This document shows, in pieces, positions 24,774-31,352 of a stretch of DNA of 64,000 bases. Within the stretch, counting starts at the first letter, position 1. Every line of letters begins with the position of its first letter. A program made the translations under genes and the position numbers. Location: NCBI RefSeq assembly GCF_000519085.1, contig NZ_KI912577.1:3022632-3086631 (forward strand), read 5' to 3'. The notes below the pieces were generated by a model. That model was given only the letters and a program-made list of their open reading frames with translations. It searched no databases and was not told where the DNA came from. Origin of the DNA: Methylobacterium sp. 10. GTDB lineage: Bacteria > Pseudomonadota > Alphaproteobacteria > Rhizobiales > Beijerinckiaceae.

Positions 24774-25579
24774 GGTTGCCGCGGCGGAACCGGCAATCCA
24801 CGGACCTGCGCGTCAACCGCCTGCGCGACGGTCAAAAGCCGCGCTTCGTCGGTGCGACCGGTGACGACGTAGGACATGCCGCCATCGACCCAGGAGAAGG
24901 CGGCGACGTCGCCCTCGCGGGCGAAGCGGAACACCGTGCGGCCATCCGCATCGCCTACGCGGCTGTAGAGCGTCAGCCGGGTGCCGTGATCGTCATCGTA
25001 CATCAGCATCGCGGCGGATTCGGAACCCGCCGGCAGCAGCCGGCCCCCCATCAGGCGGAAGCCGTAGGCCGTGAGGTCGGGGGTGGTCACCGCCCGGCCG
25101 AGGCGCTTCGAGAGCCACGTCACGAGGTGTGGCTTCTCATCGGCGCGCACCTCCACTGGATGCACCGCCTCGACCACGTAGGTGCGGAAGGCCGCCACCG
25201 CGTCGTCGGTCGCCGGCTCGGTTCGCGCGAGCGTGACCGTGGGTACCTGCCGCGCGGCATGGCCGAACCAGCCGGCGGCACCGCCAACCGCGAGGCAGAG
25301 CACGGCCGCAGCCGCGACCGGAAGCCAGCGCCCGGTTATCGGGCGATGTCGCGAGCGGATGTTGGCCACCCGGAGCCGCGCCGGGATCGCCTCCTCGGCG
25401 ATCGGCGCGAGGCGGGCACGCAAGCGCTCGCGCAGGGCGCGATCCGCCGAGACCTCGGCCGCCCGCGCGGGGTTTCCCCTGAGCCATGCCTCGACCAGTG
25501 CCTGCCGCTCCGGTTCGAGACGACCGTCGATCAGGCCGTGCAGGTCGTCCTCGCCGACCGGGCGTGGATCCCCGCTCAT
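24770..25579 (-). CDS. Membrane-bound anti-sigma factor
   Basis: This 269-residue protein has a cytosolic N-terminus containing an anti-sigma helical segment (DDLHGLIDGRLEPERQALVE, residues 11-30) without a zinc-binding HxxxCxxC. One membrane helix lies at about 85-105. A periplasmic domain of about 160 residues follows, with the DLTAYGFRLMGGRLLP stretch seen in anti-sigma partners of ECF factors in rhizobia and methylobacteria. It would hold the sigma factor inactive until a periplasmic signal arrives. It overlaps the sigma gene by 4 nt, the classic cognate arrangement. Confidence 0.85.
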   Translation of the reverse strand: MSGDPRPVGEDDLHGLIDGRLEPERQALVEAWLRGNPARAAEVSADRALRERLRARLAPIAEEAIPARLRVANIRSRHRPITGRWLPVAAAAVLCLAVGGAAGWFGHAARQVPTVTLARTEPATDDAVAAFRTYVVEAVHPVEVRADEKPHLVTWLSKRLGRAVTTPDLTAYGFRLMGGRLLPAGSESAAMLMYDDDHGTRLTLYSRVGDADGRTVFRFAREGDVAAFSWVDGGMSYVVTGRTDEARLLTVAQAVDAQVRGLPVPPRQP

Positions 25580-26085
25580 TTCACCCTCCTCAACAAGCCG
25601 GTTCGGCCCGTTTCCAGAAAACTTCGCATCCGCTCCCGGGCTCGGCTTAACCGCGACATCACCGTGCCCAGCGGTACTCCGAGCACCTGCGCCGCTTCCG
25701 CATAAGACAGATCCTCGACCGCGACGAGCAGTAGCACTGAGCGCTGCTCCTCGGGCAGGGCGTCGAGTCCGGTGAGCACGTCGCGTGCCCCCATAACGGC
25801 CTCGGGGTCGGCACCCGGATCGGGCACCTGCTCCAAAGCCTCAGCGCCGACATCGATGCCGCGCCGGCCCCGGCGTCGAACAGTGCCGAGGAACAGGTTG
25901 CGCTCGATCGTGAACAGCCAGGCTCGCAGGTCGCCGTCGCGGCGACGTCCGGACCAGCCGGACAACGCCCGCTCCAACGTGTCCTGGACGAGGTCATCCG
26001 CCGCTTCGCGGTCCCGCAACAGTGCGACTGCGTAGCGCCGCAACGCTGGGATCTGCGGTTCGATGAGGGCGGCGATCTCGTCCAC
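25576..26085 (-). CDS. ECF RNA polymerase sigma factor
   Basis: This 169-residue sigma-70 family factor has region 2 (LLRDREAADDLVQDTLERAL with the promoter-melting part LRAWLFTIERNLFL) and region 4 (LPEEQRSVLLLVAVEDLSYAEAA ... GTVMSRLSRARERM). There is no extra C-terminal domain. The start is GTG at 26085, 13 nt after the COG4315 gene. In Sinorhizobium meliloti, RpoE1 and RpoE4 are ECF factors activated by sulfite, and the sulfite genes nearby suggest the same here. The GGAATA-N14-GCATCTC pair before its operon and before sorA is a likely target. Confidence 0.9.
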   Translation of the reverse strand: MDEIAALIEPQIPALRRYAVALLRDREAADDLVQDTLERALSGWSGRRRDGDLRAWLFTIERNLFLGTVRRRGRRGIDVGAEALEQVPDPGADPEAVMGARDVLTGLDALPEEQRSVLLLVAVEDLSYAEAAQVLGVPLGTVMSRLSRARERMRSFLETGRTGLLRRVK

Positions 26086-26098
26086 GAGGCTTTACCGA

Positions 26099-26482
26099 TC
26101 AGGGCTTGGCGATGTGCCATGCACCGTTGAGGAATCCGTCGCCGGTGATGTCGCCGGGCTTCGTATCCTTGGCGAAGGTGTAGAGCGGCTTGCCCTTGTA
26201 GGCCCACTGCATCGTGCCGTCGTCCCGCGTCACCATCGTCCAGTCGCCACTAGCAGCCGAGCCGGAGGCGGCCATCAGGGCCGGCCAGTTGGCGGCGCAG
26301 GGGCCGTTGCACATCGACTTGCCGCCCATGTCCTTGTCGAAGGTGTAGAGGGTCATGCTCTTGGCATCGACGAGCGCCGGCCCCTTGGCAGTCTCGGCCG
26401 TCATCGCAGGCGCAGCGGCCTGGGCGGCGGCGGCGGAGAAGGCGAAGGCCGCAAAGGCAGCGCGGATCAGCATGGTGTGCAT
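26099..26482 (-). CDS. COG4315-type exported protein (secreted repeat of unknown function)
   Basis: This 127-residue protein has a signal peptide (residues 1-22) and two copies of the family's short repeat: MTLYTFDKDMGGKSMCNGPC with WPAL, then KPLYTFAKDTKPGD. Cys58 and Cys62 may form a disulfide or bind metal. Such proteins are frequently the first gene in ECF sigma operons in alphaproteobacteria and are induced with them. The promoter-like pair at 26548-26522 would give a leader of about 33 nt. Confidence 0.85.
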   Translation of the reverse strand: MHTMLIRAAFAAFAFSAAAAQAAAPAMTAETAKGPALVDAKSMTLYTFDKDMGGKSMCNGPCAANWPALMAASGSAASGDWTMVTRDDGTMQWAYKGKPLYTFAKDTKPGDITGDGFLNGAWHIAKP

Positions 26483-26521
26483 GAGTGAGGTCTCCCGCGG
26501 TCGACCATGACCGCATCGGGA

Positions 26522-26548
26522 GAGATGCCGAACGGGCGCGTCTATTCC
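26522..26548 (-). promoter_or_regulatory. Candidate autoregulated ECF promoter of the COG4315-sigma operon
   Basis: On the minus strand GGAATA (26548-26543), 14 nt, then GCATCTC (26528-26522), identical in both boxes and spacing to the element before sorA at 19411-19437. It sits about 40 nt before the COG4315 start, as expected for a promoter. Confidence 0.6.
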
Positions 26549-27020
26549 ACTGACACACGAAAAAGATTGGTGACGTCAGCGTGACCGCCGACTCGTCCTC
26601 AACCACGGCATACGGCCGTCACCCAGGAGCAGTCAGAGGAATGATGCGGCGGCGTCACCACTCTGAAAGGCGGAGATCCGAGATCATGCCCTCGCACGGC
26701 GAGATCGACTGCAACGTCTGCTTTCGAGAGATACGTTGGCTTGCTCTTACGGCGTAGTTGGGTCGGAAGCGGACGGTATCAAGCGTCAGGTTTCGACCAC
26801 TAGGCCTCGGGGTCGATATCCGACGTTTCAGGCCCTCCTCCACAGGGATCTCGGCGTGGATGCGACCATTGCGGGCAACAAAGGTGCGGGTTCTCCTTGG
26901 CTCGCCGCTCACCGCGGGGGAACGGGCGAGGATCCGAACGGGTTCTTCGGCTCTGCCGCATGAGGCGGTGAGTGTCCCGAGCCAGCAACCGTCAAGGGAC
27001 CGATCCAGGAGTTCGGGCGC
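26549..27020. other. Intergenic stretch, no gene supported
   Basis: These 472 bases have frames open on both strands, but none has a ribosome site or recognisable family; the long minus frame through here is the shadow of the PAP2 gene. The last 15 bases hold CAGGAG before the PAP2 start. The left end borders the sigma-operon promoter and may mark the edge of the sulfite block. Confidence 0.5.
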
Positions 27021-27767
27021 ATGAACCAGTCCTCTCCGTCCGCCCGTGCCGGTATCATGGCGCGCCTCGGCAAGCGGGAGATCGGTCTGCCCGTGACGCT
27101 GTTTTGCGTCGCCGCCCTCATCCTCGGGTTTGGTCTCCTGGCCGACAAGGTCATGGAGGGCGGCACGATGGGGTTCGACACCCGCGTCGCCCACTTCTTC
27201 CGTCCACCCGGCGCGGCTGGTCCGATTGGACCGGATTGGCTGCACGAGATGGCCCGGGACGTGACCTCCCTGGGCAGCATGGTGGTCCTCTGCTTCCTCA
27301 TCGCGGCTGTGGCAGGGTACCTGCTCCTGATCCGCAAGCAGGGGGCCGCGGTCCTGGTGGTGGGATCGATCCTGGGCGGGACGGTCATCAGCTTCGGGCT
27401 GAAACTCCTCTTCAACCGGCCCCGACCCGAGATCCCCGGCGGCATCCAGGTGTTCACCGCCAGCTTCCCTAGCAGCCACGCCATGCTCTCCGCCGTGACT
27501 TACCTGACACTCGGCGCCCTCATGACGCGCGTGGCGGCGGGCGCTCGCCTGAAGGCGTACTTCATGGGGCTGGCCGTCTTCCTCACGGTCGTCGTCGGGC
27601 TGAGCCGGGTCTATGTCGGGGTCCACTACGCGACCGACGTGCTGGCAGGCTGGTGCGTGGGGTCGGCCTGGGCGGTCCTGTGCTGGGTCGTGGCCCTCCA
27701 GCTTCAGCGACGCGGTCAAGTCGAGAAGCCCGACCATGTCGCGGGCGAGGCCGGCATCGAGGCATAG
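27021..27767 (+). CDS. PAP2-family membrane phosphatase
   Basis: This 248-residue protein has about six membrane segments and the three PAP2 motifs: KLLFNRPRP (KX6RP), PSSHAM (PSGH-like, catalytic His) and SRVYVGVHYATDVLAGW (SRX5HX3D). It would dephosphorylate a lipid phosphate such as phosphatidic acid or undecaprenyl pyrophosphate at the periplasmic face. It is the first gene of the zinc/lead side of the window. PAP2-type PbrB and LspA-type PbrC occur in pbr lead-resistance operons, where phosphate release precipitates lead outside the cell. That fits here, as lspA and a P-ATPase follow. Confidence 0.88.
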   Translation: MNQSSPSARAGIMARLGKREIGLPVTLFCVAALILGFGLLADKVMEGGTMGFDTRVAHFFRPPGAAGPIGPDWLHEMARDVTSLGSMVVLCFLIAAVAGYLLLIRKQGAAVLVVGSILGGTVISFGLKLLFNRPRPEIPGGIQVFTASFPSSHAMLSAVTYLTLGALMTRVAAGARLKAYFMGLAVFLTVVVGLSRVYVGVHYATDVLAGWCVGSAWAVLCWVVALQLQRRGQVEKPDHVAGEAGIEA

Positions 27768-27914
27768 GACCCCATGCGCCGTTCTTCCTAAACGCATCCT
27801 CCGCCTGACTGAAGGGACGGACGCATCCCAGCATTCGTTCAATTAGCAGGACCGCATCGTCCATGCCTGCGGCCAGGCCGTTCGACCATTACGGGCACGA
27901 CCGAAATGACGCCG

Positions 27915-28442
27915 TTAAGGGACCCGTAGGGCGGCCCGATCAAGCGGCGCTGGTGGTCTCGGCCCGCCCGGCTTGCCGACTGCCTCCCAAGCTATCAAGG
28001 CGGCCCCGAGGCTGATCCAGATATCGGCCATGTTGAAGGTGAACCAATGCACCTCCGCCGGGTGCAGGTCGAGGAAGTCCGTGACGCGGCCGTCCACCCA
28101 TCGGTCGATGAGGTTTCCCAGTGCACCGCCGGTCATGATGGCGAAACCAACTCCTTCCGACGCTCCGGTCGCGCGGAATGCCAACCGGGCAACGTAGGCC
28201 GTCAGCATTCCCTGAAGCGCAAGAAGGACGACCAAGGACGTCGCGTCATGCGCCGGAAGCAGGCTGAAGCTGATGCCATGATTGAACGCGAGCCTGAGGT
28301 CGAGCATCGGCAGTACCGCGTGCACGGTTTCGTCGGAAAGCCTGTCGACCGCCAGCGCCTTGGTCCACAGGTCGGTGCCCGCCGCGGTCACAGCGATTAC
28401 GACGAGGGCGCCGAACCCGGCCCTTTCCCGTATGAGACGCAT
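27915..28442 (-). CDS. lspA: Signal peptidase II (LspA/PbrC-like)
   Basis: This 175-residue aspartic membrane protease has four membrane helices. Conserved motifs are RLAFNHGISFSLL, GALGNLIDRWVDGRVTDFLDL (first catalytic Asp) and FNMADIWIS (second catalytic Asp). It cleaves prolipoprotein signal peptides. It starts 4 nt after the P-type ATPase stop on the same strand, so it is a metal-cluster copy rather than the housekeeping gene. In the pbr system PbrC processes PbrB. Confidence 0.9.
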   Translation of the reverse strand: MRLIRERAGFGALVVIAVTAAGTDLWTKALAVDRLSDETVHAVLPMLDLRLAFNHGISFSLLPAHDATSLVVLLALQGMLTAYVARLAFRATGASEGVGFAIMTGGALGNLIDRWVDGRVTDFLDLHPAEVHWFTFNMADIWISLGAALIAWEAVGKPGGPRPPAPLDRAALRVP

Positions 28443-28446
28443 CGGC

Positions 28447-30630
28447 TCAAGCCCGGAGCAGGCGAAGGGCGTTGGCCGTCACCAGGACGGTCGCCCCGGT
28501 ATCCGCCAGGATGGCCGGCCATAGCCCAGTGATGCCTGCGAGCGTCGTCACCAGGAACACGGCCTTGAGCCCCAGCGAGATGGCCACGTTTTGGTGGATG
28601 TTGCCGAGCGTCGCCCGGGACAGCGCCACGAGGGCGGCCACGTCCGATACCCGGTCGTTGAGGATGGCCGCGTCAGCCGTCTCCAGTGCCGCGTCTGTGC
28701 CGCCGCCCATGGCAATGCCGACGCTGGCGGAGGCGAGCGCGGGGGCGTCGTTGATGCCGTCGCCGACCATAGCGACCGGGCCGACCTCCTTCAACGCGCC
28801 GATCTCGGCGAGCTTGTCGGCCGGCAGCAGGTCGGCCCGGACCGATAGTCCCAGGCCCTTGGCGATGGCCTCGCCGGTGCGCCGGTTGTCGCCGGTCAGC
28901 ATCACGCATTCGACCCCAAGCCGGCGCAGGGCCGCGACGCCGGCGGCCGCATCCTGTCTGGGCTCGTCCCGGACCGCCACGACGCCGAGCGCCTCTCCGT
29001 CCCGAACCACGACGACGGCGGTCTTGCCGGCTTCCTCAACGGCCTGCACCGTCGCTTCCGCTTCCGGCGAGAGGCTGGCCAGCGTCGCGGCGTGGCGCGG
29101 GGATGCCACCGCGACCGTGCGACCGGCGACCGTGGCCTGGACGGCCTTGCCGGGAACCGCACGGGCATCGCGTACGGGGCGCAGGGGGATGGCGTCGGCC
29201 TCCGTACGTTCGAGGATCGCACGAGCGATGGGGTGGCTCGATCCGGCCTCCACCGTCGCCGCGAGCCCGAGCAGGGTGCGATCCGTCATGTCCGGGGCAA
29301 ATGGGAGGACGTCGGTGACCCTTGGACGCCCTGCCGTGAGCGTCCCCGTCTTGTCGAACGCGACGGTACGCACCCGTCCGATGGTCTCCAGGGCGGCGCC
29401 GCCCTTCACCAGCAGTCCCCGCCGCGCTCCGGCGGCAAGACCCGAGGCGATGGCGGCCGGGGTCGAGAGCACGAGGGCGCAGGGGCAGGCGATGAGGAGC
29501 AACGCCAGTCCGCGATAGATCCAGGTGCCCCAGTCGGCGCCGAGCAGCAGCGGCGGGCCAAGCGCCGCCAGCGCGGCGACCGCGAAGGCGACCGGGGTGT
29601 AGACGGCGCTGAAGCGGTCGATGAACCGGGCGGTCGGCGACTTCGAAGCCTGCGCCTCCTCCACCATGTGCAGAATGCGGGCGACGGTGTTGTCCGACGG
29701 CATCCGGGTGACCCTGACCTGCAGGGCCCCGTCCGCATTGACGCTGCCGGCATAGACGGCGTCCCCGACCTCCTTTGGCCGGGGCACCGATTCCCCCGTG
29801 ATCGGGGACTCGTCAAGGCTCGACGTGCCGTCCGTGACCTCGCCGTCCGCAGGGACGCGGTCACCCGGGCGCACCAGCACGGTTTGGCCGATCACCAGGG
29901 AGGCGGCCGGCACCTCGCGCACGACGCCGTCCTCCTCGATCAAACGCGCCGTCTTCGGCACCAGGCCCACGAGCGCCTTGATGCCGGCGCGGGATCGGCC
30001 GGCCGCGAAGCCTTCGAGCATCTCGCCGACGGTGAACAGCAGGACCACGACCGCGGCTTCCTCGGCGGCATGGATGGCCAGAGCTCCGACGGTCGCGACC
30101 GACATCAGCATCTCGATGGAGAACGGCGAGCCGTTGCGCGCGGCGGCGATGGCCCGGCGTCCGTAGAAGGCGAGCCCAAGGAGCGCGCCGGGCCAGTAGG
30201 CGTACTCACCGGCTAGGCCCGGTTGGACCTGATCGAGGAGGAAGCCGGCAGCGAACAGGCCGGCGATGGCCAGAGCCAGCAGGCCCTTGCGACTGCGCCA
30301 GACGGACGGCTCCGCCTCCTCGTCCTCAATGGCGGGGATGTCCGCTCCGGTGACGTGCGCACGGGCGAGGTCGGCGGCCGTGGGCAGGGTGGCGACGCCG
30401 TAGCCGAGACCAGTGATCCGCTCCTCCAGGTCCGCTCGGGGTGTGGCAGCCTCGTCGAGCACAAGGTCGAGGACCTGGGCCGTGTAGTTAACCCGCACGC
30501 CCCCGACGCCGGGCAGGCGCGTCACGGCCGTCTCGATCTTGGTCGCGCAGCTCGGGCAGTCCATGCCCTTAACGCGGTAGCGCAGTGCGGTACCGGCGGG
30601 GACCGCACCCATGGTTCCTGGCCCTGACAT
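28447..30630 (-). CDS. zntA: Heavy-metal P1B-type ATPase (ZntA/CadA/PbrA-like, Zn/Cd/Pb)
   Basis: This 727-residue efflux ATPase has an N-terminal ferredoxin-like metal domain with MDCPSCATKIE (residues about 23-33). The transmembrane ion site is CPC in LIACPCALVLSTPAA. The actuator motif SPITGESVP, phosphorylation motif FDKTGTLTAGRP and hinge VGDGINDAPALA are all intact. GMDCPSC plus CPC, with a CadR/PbrR-like regulator next door, points to Zn, Cd or Pb. ATG 30630 has GGAG 6 nt upstream. It is expressed from the MerR-type promoter at 30707-30677. Confidence 0.93.
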   Translation of the reverse strand: MSGPGTMGAVPAGTALRYRVKGMDCPSCATKIETAVTRLPGVGGVRVNYTAQVLDLVLDEAATPRADLEERITGLGYGVATLPTAADLARAHVTGADIPAIEDEEAEPSVWRSRKGLLALAIAGLFAAGFLLDQVQPGLAGEYAYWPGALLGLAFYGRRAIAAARNGSPFSIEMLMSVATVGALAIHAAEEAAVVVLLFTVGEMLEGFAAGRSRAGIKALVGLVPKTARLIEEDGVVREVPAASLVIGQTVLVRPGDRVPADGEVTDGTSSLDESPITGESVPRPKEVGDAVYAGSVNADGALQVRVTRMPSDNTVARILHMVEEAQASKSPTARFIDRFSAVYTPVAFAVAALAALGPPLLLGADWGTWIYRGLALLLIACPCALVLSTPAAIASGLAAGARRGLLVKGGAALETIGRVRTVAFDKTGTLTAGRPRVTDVLPFAPDMTDRTLLGLAATVEAGSSHPIARAILERTEADAIPLRPVRDARAVPGKAVQATVAGRTVAVASPRHAATLASLSPEAEATVQAVEEAGKTAVVVVRDGEALGVVAVRDEPRQDAAAGVAALRRLGVECVMLTGDNRRTGEAIAKGLGLSVRADLLPADKLAEIGALKEVGPVAMVGDGINDAPALASASVGIAMGGGTDAALETADAAILNDRVSDVAALVALSRATLGNIHQNVAISLGLKAVFLVTTLAGITGLWPAILADTGATVLVTANALRLLRA

Positions 30631-30676
30631 GGCAAGCTCCGTCGACCTGGGCCTCGTGCCGACGGGTCGGAGAACC

Positions 30677-30707
30677 TACATGCGCCCTGTAGCAACTACA
30701 GGGTCAA
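30677..30707 (-). promoter_or_regulatory. MerR-type promoter/operator for the P-ATPase
   Basis: On the minus strand TTGACC (30707-30702) and CATGTA (30682-30677) are separated by 19 nt, the long spacer typical of MerR-controlled promoters. The spacer carries the perfect dyad CCCTGTAG-CAA-CTACAGGG (30685-30703). The regulator gene begins 8 nt away on the other strand. Confidence 0.82.
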
Positions 30708-30711
30708 GGCC

Positions 30712-31131
30712 ATGGCGCACACATCCTCCATGACCATCGGCGATTTGGCGGCGGCGACGAACACCAGCGTTGAGACAATCCGCTGGTACGAGAAGGTCAA
30801 CCTTTTGCCGGCGCCGGCGCGGTCGGCGGGCAATTACCGCCTCTACGGTACCGAGCACCTGCGTCGTCTGGGCTTCATCAGACGTGGACGGGACCTTGGC
30901 TTCACGCTGGACCAGGTCAGGGAGCTTCTCGCTTTAGCCGACGACCGCAAGCGTTCCTGCACCGAAGTCGATACCATCGCCCGCGCGCACCTGGCGGAGG
31001 TCGAGCGCAAACTCTCCGACCTAACCCGGCTTGCCCACGAACTGCGCGACGTTATTGGTCAATGCGGATGCGGGTCGGTCGCCGACTGCCGCATCATCGA
31101 GGCGTTGTCCCCCCACGGGGAGCTGTCCTAA
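30712..31131 (+). CDS. MerR-family metal-responsive regulator (CadR/PbrR/ZntR-like)
   Basis: This 139-residue protein has the MerR DNA-binding head (TIGDLAAATNTSVETIRWYEK), a dimerisation helix, and metal-ligand candidates Cys83, Cys118, Cys120 and Cys126 (CGCGSVADC). This is the arrangement of Zn/Cd/Pb-sensing members rather than HgR. It would twist the 19-bp-spacer promoter next to it when metal binds. ATG 30712 gives the full length; ATG 30730 is possible. Its stop overlaps the end of the small membrane-protein gene on the other strand by 4 nt. Confidence 0.9.
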   Translation: MAHTSSMTIGDLAAATNTSVETIRWYEKVNLLPAPARSAGNYRLYGTEHLRRLGFIRRGRDLGFTLDQVRELLALADDRKRSCTEVDTIARAHLAEVERKLSDLTRLAHELRDVIGQCGCGSVADCRIIEALSPHGELS

Positions 31132-31343
31132 GGATGCCTGAGGTTCGTTGGGGTCAGGTGGAAATGCGGCTCCCCACCGATGTGGCAGAGGCAGTAAAGA
31201 AGGTACACGCAGGCCGGGACGCCCAGCATCACGAGCCAGAACGTATGCCGGGCCGCTTTACGGACATGCGTCCTGACGTGGCGTCTGCGACGCCCACCCT
31301 TAGCGCCCCAGTGAGCCGTGGCTCGACCTAACTTCTTACTCAT
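31128..31343 (-). CDS. Small single-pass membrane protein after czcA
   Basis: This 71-residue protein begins 9 nt after the czcA stop and has AGGAGGG about 6 nt before its ATG. The N-terminal 30 residues are Arg/Lys/His-rich (GGRRRRHVRTHVRKAARH). One hydrophobic helix follows (FWLVMLGVPACVYLLYCLCH), then HIGGEPHFHLTPT, which has spaced His residues. The strong ribosome site and tight spacing support a real gene co-expressed with czcBA. Possible accessory to the pump; function unknown. Confidence 0.6.
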   Translation of the reverse strand: MSKKLGRATAHWGAKGGRRRRHVRTHVRKAARHTFWLVMLGVPACVYLLYCLCHIGGEPHFHLTPTNLRHP

Positions 31344-31352
31344 CCGGCCCTC

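Noticed and set aside
26655..27842. 395-codon minus-strand frame across the PAP2 gene
   Set aside because: Composition is that of an antisense shadow; the plus-strand PAP2 gene has all catalytic motifs. The part outside PAP2 shows no family match.
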